A stretch of 64,000 nt of DNA from Salinimonas profundi (GCF_014750655.1 NZ_JABBXD010000010.1:28181-92180), one strand, 5' to 3'; positions 21,747-30,969 are shown, numbered from the stretch's first letter. Notes: generated by a model not told the origin, from the sequence alone. A program made the numbers and translations.

Positions 21747-21929
21747 TCACTGCGTTAACAAATCTGGCAGATCGCCACCATCTTCGCCGATCGCCTGTGT
21801 GTAGTAGCGAATAGGTTTTTTAGGCAGTGTCAGTCGTTCTTTGTCCGGCGTCGTAAAGATGTTGCCACCCTTGACTTCGGTTGTTTCTGCCTGGGTCATT
21901 TGATTTAGTACTTGTTGGTTTTTTTTCAT
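21747..21929 (-). CDS. Graspetide-like precursor peptide with double-glycine leader
   Basis: This is a 60-residue peptide. I start at ATG 21929 because AAGGA lies 6 bases upstream; an ATG at 21935 abuts that site. Residues 1-22 look like a double-glycine leader ending VKGG: Met at -12, Thr at -11, Glu at -8 and Val at -4 follow the bacteriocin leader pattern. The predicted core is residues 23-60. It has five Thr and three Lys as possible nucleophiles and a cluster of acids near the C-terminus. TQAIGEDGGD (44-53) resembles a Thr-x-Ala-x-Gly-Glu-x-Gly-Gly pattern I recall from ATP-grasp-modified peptides (not checked). No Cys is present, so lanthionines or disulfides are excluded. Confidence 0.8.
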   Translation of the reverse strand: MKKNQQVLNQMTQAETTEVKGGNIFTTPDKERLTLPKKPIRYYTQAIGEDGGDLPDLLTQ

Positions 21930-22012
21930 AATCATTCCTTGATCATTAATGCTTAATTGCTTAGTCAGTTTAGCTGAGTCTTACTGCTTTGCAGCTATAC
22001 CGATGCCCGGTT

Positions 22013-22276
22013 CTAACTGGCCTTCGGTAATGTATTACTCATAGCGTAAAACTGGTGGAAGTACTGCGCCATCAGCGCGGCCCGATTACGAATTTCAAGC
22101 TTGCGATAGATATTGGCGCAATGAAATTTTACCGTACGTTCGCTGATAAACAGCCTGGCGGCGATGGTTTTGTTCGGCAGGCCTTCCAGAATCTTTTGTG
22201 CGACCTGAAGTTCACGTTTAGATAGCACACTCAGACAAAGCGTTTGTTGCTGTGAAAATGTGGGGTGATTAAGCAT
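22013..22276 (-). CDS. Stand-alone LuxR/GerE-type DNA-binding protein
   Basis: This 87-residue protein is essentially one LuxR-family helix-turn-helix domain (about 17-75). LSKRELQVAQKILEG and NKTIAARLFISERTVKFH, with the recognition helix after SERTV, are visible. There is no receiver or ligand-binding domain. It overlaps the exporter gene by 8 bases and has a strong AAGGAG ribosome-binding site 6 bases before its ATG. By position it is probably the local regulator of the peptide operon; the signal it answers to is unknown. Confidence 0.85.
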   Translation of the reverse strand: MLNHPTFSQQQTLCLSVLSKRELQVAQKILEGLPNKTIAARLFISERTVKFHCANIYRKLEIRNRAALMAQYFHQFYAMSNTLPKAS

Positions 22277-24425
22277 ATGTTTCTCCTTGAGGGGTTAGTA
22301 CGGGTACAGCCTGATGCTGTGGGTTATTTATGCGGTTAAGTCCGCCGTTTTGCAGCAGATAAACCTCATCTGCCATAGCAATCGTTTCGGGCCGGTGGGC
22401 CACAATAATCCGGGTTACTGAGAGAGACTTCAGGTTATGATTGATTTTTGCTTCATTGATCACATCCAGGTGACTGCTGGCTTCATCAAGAAACAGAACC
22501 TCGGGTTGCCGGTACAGCGCTCTGGCCAATAGCAAGCGCTGTTGCTGGCCACCGCTGAGCGCGCTCCCCATGTCACCGATCAGCGTTTGATACTGCATTG
22601 GCATGGCGGCGATTTCATCTTCCAGACAAGCCATCCGCGCCGCCCACTGCATGCGCTGATGGCAGGGGGTATCATCAAAGCCGGTGAGGTTATCAAACAC
22701 AGTACCACTGAGGCAGGCATCATCTTGTAGTACTGAGGCAGAATGTTCTCTGAACCAGGCCGACTGGTTAATGGCATGCCCCTGGTAGGTGACGCTTCCG
22801 GTGTCAGGCGTTAACAAACCCATCAGGCACTTTAACAGTGTGCTTTTGCCTGCGCCGCTTGCCCCGACAATGGCTATCGTCGCGCCTTTAGGTACGGTCA
22901 GGTTGATCTTTTCAAATACAGGGGCTGATGTGCTTGAAAAACGGTAACCCAGCTGAGAAACCACCAGGCCCTGACCAGACATATTTTGCGACGGGGCTGG
23001 CAATGTTGTGGAAAGTGTTTCACCAGGAGTAAAAACAATGTCGGCCAATCTGGCCAGATGCACTCGTAGCAAGCGCAGTTGAATAAGATGATTAATGAGG
23101 TTAGCTGCCGCGCCGGTGAATTTGGTTTTGTAACTGATGAATGCGTAAAGCATACCCACTGTCATTGCTGTATCCATAACGGATTGCGCAGCAAAGTAAA
23201 TAACCAGAATATTCTCAATACCGAAAATGAGCTGATTAAACACTGAGATACTCATCTGGCGCTTGCCAATGCGAATGGAGGTATTTAATGAGCGCGCCAG
23301 GTGGTTGCTCCACTGGTTGTGGCGCTGAGACTGATAGTTGAGCTGCTTTATCGTTTGAATAGAGCGCATCGACTCCATAAAGTGGGATTGCTCTTTTGCC
23401 TGATTCTGTAACTCCTCAGTGCTCAACGCTTTCAGCGTGCGGTAAGTCACCACTCTGACCAGTGTGAAAGCCAACACACTTAACAGCACTACAACGGTCA
23501 GTGTTGGCGAATATAACCACATGACCAGAATCATCAGTACGGTCATTACGCCATCAAGTAACGCTGTCACAAGCCCTGTGGTCAGCTGCTCTCTGATCTG
23601 CGCCAGTGAGCCAAACCGTGAGACAATGTCACCCAGATGCCGCTTAGCAAAAAAATCACTGGGTAATCTCAGTAGATGATGAAACAGGTTGCCGGATATC
23701 TGTAACTGCAATGTTGAGGACAGTCCCAGAATGACCCACTCTCTGAGCAAACTGGTGGCACTTTCGATTATCAATAGCAGAAAGAACCCCAGCGCCAGCA
23801 CCATTAGAAGATCCTCTGCGCCACGCAGTATTACATCGTCTATCACAGTCTGCATGTAATAGGGCGATGCCAGGGCAAACAGCTGTAATAGCACTGACAG
23901 CGCTAGAACCAGCGTCAGACTGCGTTTAAGTCCAGTAGCTTTTTCCCAGAAGTGAGACAGGGTCAGGGAAGGGCCCGGTGCTGACTGCTCGAAGCTGGCA
24001 CCTGGGCTCACTTCAAGCGCGATCCCGGTAACATGGTCACTGGCCTGAGCGAAAGTAAGCGTACGTTCACCGACCGCCGGGTCATTAACGGTGATTGTGC
24101 TTTTGGTAACCCGGGTCAAGACAACAAAGTGTTGCATGTCCCAATGTAAGATAGCAGGTAAGCGAAGCTGGTGAAGATCGTCCAGTTCCAGTTTTAGCGC
24201 ACGGGTAGTGAAGTGACTTTCATCCGCTATTTTCATTAGCGACTGTAACGTCAGGCCGCGAGTAGAAAGCCCGAACTTCTGACGATAGTACGAGAGCTCT
24301 TGGCGGTTACCATGATACTGACTGATCATGCACAGACACGCCAGACCGCATTCGGAAAGCTCTGCCTGGTGAATCATCGGTACCTTTTTGCGCCCGAATA
24401 ATGATAATGAGGATAACTTGAGCAT
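22269..24425 (-). CDS. Peptidase-containing ABC exporter (C39, bacteriocin type)
   Basis: This is a 718-residue exporter of the CvaB/RaxB type. The N-terminal C39 peptidase (about 15-140) has Gln20, catalytic Cys26 (SECGLAC), His99 (MQHFVVL) and Asp115 (VNDP), so it should be active and cleave after a Gly-Gly leader. A six-helix membrane domain spans about 165-450. The ATPase has Walker A GASGAGKST, signature LSGGQQQR and Walker B VLFLDEASS. It overlaps the adaptor gene by one base (TAATG), with GGAGG 8 bases before its start. The intact Cys/His/Asp set separates it from the inactive C39-like domains of haemolysin exporters. Confidence 0.94.
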   Translation of the reverse strand: MLKLSSLSLFGRKKVPMIHQAELSECGLACLCMISQYHGNRQELSYYRQKFGLSTRGLTLQSLMKIADESHFTTRALKLELDDLHQLRLPAILHWDMQHFVVLTRVTKSTITVNDPAVGERTLTFAQASDHVTGIALEVSPGASFEQSAPGPSLTLSHFWEKATGLKRSLTLVLALSVLLQLFALASPYYMQTVIDDVILRGAEDLLMVLALGFFLLLIIESATSLLREWVILGLSSTLQLQISGNLFHHLLRLPSDFFAKRHLGDIVSRFGSLAQIREQLTTGLVTALLDGVMTVLMILVMWLYSPTLTVVVLLSVLAFTLVRVVTYRTLKALSTEELQNQAKEQSHFMESMRSIQTIKQLNYQSQRHNQWSNHLARSLNTSIRIGKRQMSISVFNQLIFGIENILVIYFAAQSVMDTAMTVGMLYAFISYKTKFTGAAANLINHLIQLRLLRVHLARLADIVFTPGETLSTTLPAPSQNMSGQGLVVSQLGYRFSSTSAPVFEKINLTVPKGATIAIVGASGAGKSTLLKCLMGLLTPDTGSVTYQGHAINQSAWFREHSASVLQDDACLSGTVFDNLTGFDDTPCHQRMQWAARMACLEDEIAAMPMQYQTLIGDMGSALSGGQQQRLLLARALYRQPEVLFLDEASSHLDVINEAKINHNLKSLSVTRIIVAHRPETIAMADEVYLLQNGGLNRINNPQHQAVPVLTPQGETYA

Positions 24426-25678
24426 TACGCCATCCTCCCGGTTATCGAATACAGCGGTTCAAGTAACCATTCAAGCAATGTTCGCTCGCTCAGGTTTACG
24501 TCGGCAGAAAATGTCATGCCTGATCGCAGCGAAATTTTCTTACCATAGGCAACAAGCGCGTCACTGGTCAGCGTTGCTTTGGCCAGATATACAGGTTCAT
24601 TGACCGACACCGGTAAATAATCAAACTCAGCGGGTAACAGCGCTGTATCGGAAACTCTGTGGACGGTTGCCTGATGCATACCAAATTTCTGATACGGAAA
24701 CGCATCGTAACGGATATCCAGTTTCTGACCATTGCGAATGAAGCCCGCCGAGCGCACAGGCACGACAAAGTGCGCTTCAATCTGCGCGTCAGGCGCAAGT
24801 AGTGTCAGCAACGGCTCTCTGGTGCTGATGTGCTGACCACGCCGGGCATTCAGGTTGGCAATAATCCCCTCGTCGCGCGCAGTCACAACATATTGAGACT
24901 GACTCTCTAACTGCGTAATTTTTTGTTTCACCTCACTGATGCGACTGGTCAGTACTGACAGAGACTCATCACGGTTAATTTGCTGTGCGGTGAATGCCGT
25001 TTGTTTTTGCTCCAGGCTAAGCTGCAGACTACTCAATTGACGCTCAAGCTCCTGCTTAGACTGCTTCACCTGCAGCAGCTCTGCATAGACGGTTTCAATC
25101 TCTGTAGTCGAAATATGCGTACCAGCCAGTGGTAAAAGCTTGTCATAGCGGCGACTTACAAGCACCAGTCTGTCACCGGCCGTGGCCACCAGTGCTGATA
25201 ATTGTCTGATATCTTCAGTAATCGCGTACACGGACTGTTGATGGCTTTGCCGCTCGTGCTCATACCGGGTACGGGCATGAGCAACCTGTTGTTCGAGCAT
25301 TAGCTGCTGGGTCTTATACTCAGCTGCCAGACTTGCCTGCGCCGACACCCCCGAGCTCAGTGATGTTTGTGTATCAATAATAACCAGTGGCTGACCGCGC
25401 GCTACGCGCTCTCCGTCACTGACCAAAACCTGACTTACGATACCTGCAGTCTGACCGGCAAAGACCCGGACTACGCCGCTGTCTGGCTCCAGCCAGCCGG
25501 TTACTGTAGCCTGGCGGCTGTATGATTGTGACGAAAGGTAGATAAATACCAGCGCTACCCATACCCCCACGACGACACAACACACAAATACCTTTACAGA
25601 GGGCGTCATCATGACCTCTCCGTGCAGACGCAATCCTTGCGCGGCTATCGCCTCTTGTCGGAATAATCCTTTTCTCAT
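24425..25678 (-). CDS. HlyD-family membrane fusion protein (peptide secretion)
   Basis: This 417-residue periplasmic adaptor is of the CvaA/RaxA type. It has a short cytoplasmic N-terminus, one membrane segment (about 28-50), a lipoyl-like half-motif (GWLEPDSGVVRVFA, GIVSQVLVSDGERVARGQPLVII), a long alpha-helical hairpin (about 115-265) and a C-terminal beta-barrel. It bridges the C39 exporter to an outer-membrane TolC-like channel, which is not in the window. It is the first gene of the operon and is coupled to the exporter gene (TAATG). Confidence 0.92.
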   Translation of the reverse strand: MRKGLFRQEAIAAQGLRLHGEVMMTPSVKVFVCCVVVGVWVALVFIYLSSQSYSRQATVTGWLEPDSGVVRVFAGQTAGIVSQVLVSDGERVARGQPLVIIDTQTSLSSGVSAQASLAAEYKTQQLMLEQQVAHARTRYEHERQSHQQSVYAITEDIRQLSALVATAGDRLVLVSRRYDKLLPLAGTHISTTEIETVYAELLQVKQSKQELERQLSSLQLSLEQKQTAFTAQQINRDESLSVLTSRISEVKQKITQLESQSQYVVTARDEGIIANLNARRGQHISTREPLLTLLAPDAQIEAHFVVPVRSAGFIRNGQKLDIRYDAFPYQKFGMHQATVHRVSDTALLPAEFDYLPVSVNEPVYLAKATLTSDALVAYGKKISLRSGMTFSADVNLSERTLLEWLLEPLYSITGRMA

Positions 25679-25709
25679 TGCAGTACTCTCAACGCTAATT
25701 GATGGGGCA

Positions 25710-25793
25710 GGTCAGAGTGAGAGCATCACATCCATGCTGATTTCCGGTCTCCCTGGCAGTGTCCTTACTGCCTCCCTGACCAATCTCTCACTC
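25710..25793 (-). promoter_or_regulatory. Possible structured 5' leader of the RiPP operon
   Basis: Just upstream of the adaptor gene, three inverted repeats nest. GAGTGAGAG (25715-25723) pairs with CTCTCACTC (25785-25793). Inside lie AGCAT/ATGCT (25722-25738) and GGCAGT/ACTGCC (25755-25772). GGTCAG (25710-25715) can alternatively pair with CTGACC (25776-25781). The layout allows a branched fold and a competing fold; found by hand only. Confidence 0.35.
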
Positions 25794-25800
25794 CGCCTTA

Positions 25801-26090
25801 CCGTAAATCTCCGGGCTGATAAATAAACGTCCATGTTTGTGCCAGTCAGCACTATCAGTCCGGACATTGTCGATATCACCTCGACAGCCAAAACTTTAGC
25901 AAAGGCTGCTGTTCAGTGATTATGTCAGGCGGTCCAGTTAGTGCTGCAGACCAGTATCTGCGCATAATGGCCTGAAATTAAAAGGTGGTGTCCGTATAGT
26001 GAAAATAGAGTCAAAACTACGTTTCAACGGGGAGGCCTCGATAAGTAGAAATGCGGTAAGCAAAAAAAGAAAACGCGGATTGCAGAAAAG
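25801..26090. other. Intergenic stretch upstream of the RiPP operon
   Basis: About 290 bases without a supported gene. It must contain the promoter of the adaptor-exporter operon, but I see no convincing -35/-10 pair on the minus strand. The segment near 26040-26100 is strongly A-rich. Confidence 0.5.
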
Positions 26091-26118
26091 AAAAAAGGCC
26101 ACCGTGAGGTGACCTTTT
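26091..26118 (-). terminator. Intrinsic terminator of the amidohydrolase gene
   Basis: On the minus strand AAAAGGTCACC, a 4-base loop and GGTGGCCTTTT form a near-perfect stem with one mismatch, ending in six T residues. Confidence 0.85.
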
Positions 26119-26152
26119 CATTATGCACATTCAATTAAAAAGTAAATTGATG

Positions 26153-29100
26153 CTAGTGATGTTGCCAGTGATATTTATGTGACTTCACATTAATTTCTTC
26201 GGCGGTTTGCTCTGGCATAAAGGCTTTATTGTCTTCTTCAAAGAAGAACTTCTGGCGCGTCGTTTTACTGCCAAGTTCATTCATCGTGGCGGCTTCAAAC
26301 ACACGGCCGTTTAGCACGGTATAATCAACGAACTCACTGCGGTGAATATCATTTAATACGTTACCGTCGATAACAACCATATCAGCCAGCTTACCTTTTT
26401 CAATGCTACCGATATCCTTGCCCATACCAAGGTGGGTGGCACCATCGATTGTCGCTGCACGAAGTGCTTCAAATGGCGTAAACCCGCCCTGGCTCATCAG
26501 CCACATCTCCCAGTGTGCAGCCAGACCTTCACGCTGGCCGTGCGCACCGATGTGGACACTGACCCCATTTTCACGCAGCGTTTTGGCGTACTCCGCCACC
26601 TGGACGTGGTTGTACTGGTTATCCGGCGCGGTAGGACGACGAATCGCCCGCCCATCTAACAGGAATGACGGCGTGTAACGAAGCAGGCGAGGGTTTTTCC
26701 AGACTTCGGTACGGTCATACATGTATTCCTCGCCCATCATACCGCCGTAAGACACGACAAAGGTGGGCGTATAACCGAATTCAGAGGCCTTCCATAACTG
26801 CGTTACATCACTGTAGCCCTTAGGAATAGGCAGGCTATGCTCAAGGCCGGTATGGCCGTCGGTGAGCATGCTCAGATTCTGTTGTAGCTTACCGCCACCT
26901 TCGGGAACGACCATCATTTTCTGCTTATTCGCTGCCCAAAGGATTTGCTGGCGCTGAGAACGCGCTGGCTGATTGTAGCTTTTTACTGAAATAGCACCGG
27001 CATCTTTTAAGCGCTGAACATGAAAATATGCATCTTCATAATCATTCACAATCGCTTTATAACCCAACGCTTCAGCGCCGTACAGAATCGCCCCGGTAGA
27101 GTAAATACGTGGGGCAACAATTTTACCGGCACGCTGCATTTCTGAAGCGGCGAACACTTCCGTGGTGTCATTAGAGGGATCATGAATAGTGGTTACACCA
27201 AAGGCGACATTGGAGAATTGCCCCCAGTTTTGCTGAGGGATAATCTCATTGCGCCCCTGGGCACCGTGAGCATGGGCATCTACCAGCCCCGGAATAATGG
27301 TCTTGCCAGTGGTATCCACCCGCATGGCATCATCAGGGATGCTGATTTCGCCCTTACGACCGACGGCTTTAATACGGTTGCCTTCAATAAGCACAACGCC
27401 GTCTTTGATTACTTCCTGACGATTGTCGGCATCACGCATGGTAACAATATCACCACCCACAAGTGCCTTAATGCCCTTAGGCTTATCCGCTTTCACACTG
27501 AATGCCAGGTTGGTACGTTTGGCCTCGGCATCTTCATCGGCTTTCTTACCCGTTACAAAATCAAAGGCATTGGCCATTTCATATTCATAGTAATGCGGGC
27601 CGTGGAACCAGCCGACCGCTGTGTTATCTGGTCGCCATGTCAGGTATTCGCCTGCTCGTTTAGAGATTTGTTTCACCGGCAGTGACGTCATGTCCGGCGA
27701 CAGTGTTACCTTTTTACCGTTGGTCACATAGGGTGCCACATAGGTTCTGAACTGATGAACAAAGGCGACCCATTTTTTGTCGTGTGAGATACGATATTCA
27801 CTGACCTTATCCGCACCGTACAGATGAACCTGCTTATCATTGCCCTGCAGGTTAACGCTGGCAAGTTGCGTCTCAGGATAGGGCGTGCCGCCCACTGATT
27901 CGGTAAAGAATACCCGTTCATTGTCTCCTGCGAAGTGCGGCTGAGTGCCGGACGATGACACTTTCGTGGCGTCACCGCCATCCAATGCTTTTACGTAAAG
28001 GCCAGGCTCAAGTGAATACTTGGGATCCAGCAGGTAGCCACCTGAAAACTTACGCCACGCAGCGTAGCTGCCGTCGGCAGAAAAACTGGGCTCTACATAA
28101 TGGCCGGGCTGCGCGGTGACCACCTTACTTTCACCGCCTGAAGCCGGAATGATACGTACATCACCCAGTTTTTTGTCGTGCCAGGTGGTGTAAATAATAC
28201 GCTTACCGTCATTAGAATAGCGCGGGTAGTACTCATCGTGCTCATTTTGCTGCGTCAGGCGGCGTGTATCGCCTGATTTGAGATCTTTTACATACAGCTT
28301 GCCAAGCGCCTGAAACAGCATGGTTTTTCCGTCAGGTGATTTCTGTGACCAGCGAATCATTTTTACATCGAAATTATCCGGTGCCACATCAACATCAAAA
28401 CGCAGCGCATCAGCCAGTTGCTTGGTGGCAGATACAGACACACCAATATCGGCAATCTCTTTCGAGTTGATATCAATTTTATGGAAGGTTCCGCCGGTCC
28501 AGTAAACGATGGATTCAGAGTCTGGCATCCAGTCGAAATAGGCGTAGTAGCCTTCCGAGCCAAAGCCTTCCTGCATGTCACGCTCAAGCGTCAGTGTCAG
28601 TGGTTTTTCTTCACCGGTTTTCAGGTCTTTTAAAAATAAGCCTGTTTTATTTTTTACCCGGCGAATAAACGCCACGTATTTACCATCCGGCGAGGGCGTC
28701 GGCACAATGGCACCGCCGGTACCACTGATAAACCGGGTTTCTTCGCCGGTTTCCCGATCGTACCGTGTAATGGCAAAGATGCCTTCCAGGGGATCGCGGT
28801 TATATTCAAACTGTGCACCGGCTACCGTGTTCTGGGTGTAATAGATGTACTTGCCGTCGTGCGAGAATGTCGGATCGGCGATGTTTTGCTGGTCGCTTTT
28901 ACCATTCACCCGACCTTTAATTTTAAGGCCATCACCGCCGTTGATGTGGTACATCCAGATTTCACCGGCAGGAATACTGCGGCTGGACATAATCCCTTTT
29001 GTCGCTACCAGATAATTGCCGTCCGGGCTCCATTTGGGAGAGTGGATCAGATTGTTTTTTTCCTGCGAAACCTGTCTTAAATTCTCGCCGTTACTGTCCA

Positions 29101-29461
29101 TTACCCAGATGTTTGAAATACCACCGCGATCAGAAATAAACGCTATCTGGCTGCCATCGGGTGAGATAGCCGGTTCAATATTCCAGCCAAAATCGGCGGT
29201 CAGTGCAGTGGCTTTTCCACCGTCCATGCCAACCTTGTATAAGTCGCCCAACATGTCGAATACCATATAGGTGCCGTCCGGTGATATCGACAGACTGGAC
29301 CAGGTTGTCTGCTCAGTGTTGATGATGACTTCGTTTAAAGAAAATGGCGGGTTGAGCACATCCCATTCTTCTTTCTTTTTATCATCCTGTGCATTGGCCG
29401 ATAAGCTCAGTGTCGCGCCAAGGGCAAGCGCCAGAACTGAACGACGAGAAGTAGTTATCAT
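26153..29461 (-). CDS. Secreted TolB-like beta-propeller / amidohydrolase
   Basis: This is a 1102-residue exported protein starting at ATG 29461. The signal peptide (about 1-25) carries two adjacent Arg (TTSRRSVLALAL) and ends SANAQ, so Sec or Tat export is possible. Residues about 45-640 hold WD40-like (PD40) repeats such as SISPDGTYMVF, AISPDGSQIAF and KWSPDGNYLVA. Residues about 690-1070 are an amidohydrolase of the imidazolonepropionase type with GLVDAHAHG, IHDPSND and VHIGAHGQREG, ending in IEKGKLADMVVIDGN. Such fusions are widespread in Alteromonadales and Xanthomonadales; the substrate is unknown, possibly peptide-derived. Confidence 0.88.
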   Translation of the reverse strand: MITTSRRSVLALALGATLSLSANAQDDKKKEEWDVLNPPFSLNEVIINTEQTTWSSLSISPDGTYMVFDMLGDLYKVGMDGGKATALTADFGWNIEPAISPDGSQIAFISDRGGISNIWVMDSNGENLRQVSQEKNNLIHSPKWSPDGNYLVATKGIMSSRSIPAGEIWMYHINGGDGLKIKGRVNGKSDQQNIADPTFSHDGKYIYYTQNTVAGAQFEYNRDPLEGIFAITRYDRETGEETRFISGTGGAIVPTPSPDGKYVAFIRRVKNKTGLFLKDLKTGEEKPLTLTLERDMQEGFGSEGYYAYFDWMPDSESIVYWTGGTFHKIDINSKEIADIGVSVSATKQLADALRFDVDVAPDNFDVKMIRWSQKSPDGKTMLFQALGKLYVKDLKSGDTRRLTQQNEHDEYYPRYSNDGKRIIYTTWHDKKLGDVRIIPASGGESKVVTAQPGHYVEPSFSADGSYAAWRKFSGGYLLDPKYSLEPGLYVKALDGGDATKVSSSGTQPHFAGDNERVFFTESVGGTPYPETQLASVNLQGNDKQVHLYGADKVSEYRISHDKKWVAFVHQFRTYVAPYVTNGKKVTLSPDMTSLPVKQISKRAGEYLTWRPDNTAVGWFHGPHYYEYEMANAFDFVTGKKADEDAEAKRTNLAFSVKADKPKGIKALVGGDIVTMRDADNRQEVIKDGVVLIEGNRIKAVGRKGEISIPDDAMRVDTTGKTIIPGLVDAHAHGAQGRNEIIPQQNWGQFSNVAFGVTTIHDPSNDTTEVFAASEMQRAGKIVAPRIYSTGAILYGAEALGYKAIVNDYEDAYFHVQRLKDAGAISVKSYNQPARSQRQQILWAANKQKMMVVPEGGGKLQQNLSMLTDGHTGLEHSLPIPKGYSDVTQLWKASEFGYTPTFVVSYGGMMGEEYMYDRTEVWKNPRLLRYTPSFLLDGRAIRRPTAPDNQYNHVQVAEYAKTLRENGVSVHIGAHGQREGLAAHWEMWLMSQGGFTPFEALRAATIDGATHLGMGKDIGSIEKGKLADMVVIDGNVLNDIHRSEFVDYTVLNGRVFEAATMNELGSKTTRQKFFFEEDNKAFMPEQTAEEINVKSHKYHWQHH

Positions 29462-29574
29462 TGTTATATCCCAGACTTTTCGAGTGTAAAGTCTTAAGGT
29501 ATCGGGTATTTTTCGCCATTGCAAAAAATGCCGGTGAGGGGCGGGACAGATGGTATATAAAAGACGGTTAATGT

Positions 29575-29601
29575 AAAAAGGGCAGTGATGATACTGCCCT
29601 T
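29575..29601 (-). terminator. Intrinsic terminator of gor
   Basis: AAGGGCAGT (29578-29586), loop GATGAT and ACTGCCCTT (29593-29601) form a perfect 9-bp stem, with a T-tract on the minus strand. Confidence 0.88.
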
Positions 29602-29619
29602 CTTATTGATGCGGGTGCA

Positions 29620-30969
29620 TCACGTCATCGTAACAAATTCTTCTGCGCTGGTGGGGTGGATAGCAACACACGCATCAAAATCCGCTTTAGTGGCTCCCAT
29701 CTTCATGGCCACGGCGAATCCTTGCAGAATTTCGTCCATGCCGTGACCAATACCATGCAAGCCGATCACTTTCTGCTCATCGCCAACACAAACGAGTTTC
29801 ATCTTAGTAGGCTGACGGTGGCGTGTAACAGCAGTATACATGGCTGAAAATGATGATGAGTACACGGTTATCTTCTCCTCACCGTGTGCATCTTTTGCCT
29901 CATCTTCAGTCATGCCGATAGTGCCGATTGGCGGATGACTGAACACCACGGTAGGGATCAGGGAGTAATCCAGATGAGCATCTTTCTGACCATTAAAGAG
30001 GCGCTCGCTGAGTAATCGTCCAGCTTTAATGGCGACAGGGGTCAGTTCAACATGTCCGGTGATATCACCAACAGCGTACACTCCGTCGGCCGAGGTATTC
30101 TGGAATTTATCTACAGTAATGTAACCTTTTTCGTCCGTCTTAACGCCAGCCGCATCCAGTCCAAGTTTCGCTGACGACGGCTCGCGCCCGATGGCCCATA
30201 TCAGACAATCGGTTTTTAAGGTCTCTCCGTTTTTTAAGTGTACGGTCAGTTCGCCATTTTCTGCTTTTTCTACCTTCTCAACACCGGACTGTTTATGCAG
30301 GGTGGGGCCTTCGTTTTCGATAACATCAACCAGGGTCTCATGGATAATCGGGTCGAAATGTCTTAAAGGTGCATGATGGCGAACTACCAGGTCGGTCTTG
30401 GTTCCCAAACTGTGGAGAACACCGGCTAACTCAACCGCAATGTAGCCGGCACCAACAACGACCGCGCGTTTGGGTTGCTGGTCCAGTGCAAAGAAGCCAT
30501 CAGAGTCGATACCATGCTCGGCACCGGGTACATCGGGGAGTCTGGGATGGCCGCCGGTGGCAATCATAATGTGTGGCGCAGTGTATTTTTCACCGTTAAC
30601 TTCAATGGTCTGCTTATCGACAAACGAGGCGTAGCCGTTGATAACGGTAATCTCGTTTTTGGCCATCATCTTGCCGTAAGAAGCATGAATGCGCTCGATG
30701 TATGCACGGCGGTTAGCCACCAGCACTGACCAGTCAAAATGATTGACCGATACATCAAAGCCATAATCTTCGCCATAGCGATTAATGGCTTCAGCAACAT
30801 TGGCACCAAACCACATCGCCTTTTTAGGCACGCACCCTACATTCACGCAGGTACCACCAATTAAATTCGCTTCGACAATTGCCACTTTTTTGCCGTGCTT
30901 GGCCGCGCGGTTCGCCGAGGCGATCCCGCCACTGCCGCCGCCAATACAGATATAATCGAATTCTTGCAT
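29620..30969 (-). CDS. gor: Glutathione-disulfide reductase
   Basis: Gor reduces oxidised glutathione with NADPH and FAD. It has 449 residues (E. coli 450). The FAD fold [14 protein letters not shown] is N-terminal, the redox-active disulfide is Cys41-Cys46 in [13 protein letters not shown], the NADPH fold is [16 protein letters not shown], and the catalytic His is in [10 protein letters not shown] near the C-terminus. It is monocistronic with its own terminator. Confidence 0.96.
   Translation of the reverse strand: MQEFDYICIGGGSGGIASANRAAKHGKKVAIVEANLIGGTCVNVGCVPKKAMWFGANVAEAINRYGEDYGFDVSVNHFDWSVLVANRRAYIERIHASYGKMMAKNEITVINGYASFVDKQTIEVNGEKYTAPHIMIATGGHPRLPDVPGAEHGIDSDGFFALDQQPKRAVVVGAGYIAVELAGVLHSLGTKTDLVVRHHAPLRHFDPIIHETLVDVIENEGPTLHKQSGVEKVEKAENGELTVHLKNGETLKTDCLIWAIGREPSSAKLGLDAAGVKTDEKGYITVDKFQNTSADGVYAVGDITGHVELTPVAIKAGRLLSERLFNGQKDAHLDYSLIPTVVFSHPPIGTIGMTEDEAKDAHGEEKITVYSSSFSAMYTAVTRHRQPTKMKLVCVGDEQKVIGLHGIGHGMDEILQGFAVAMKMGATKADFDACVAIHPTSAEEFVTMT

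Noticed and set aside
21771-21776. The second Gly-Gly of the precursor as the main leader cleavage site
   Set aside because: It would leave a core of only eight residues and lacks the Glu/hydrophobic leader spacing seen before the first Gly-Gly.
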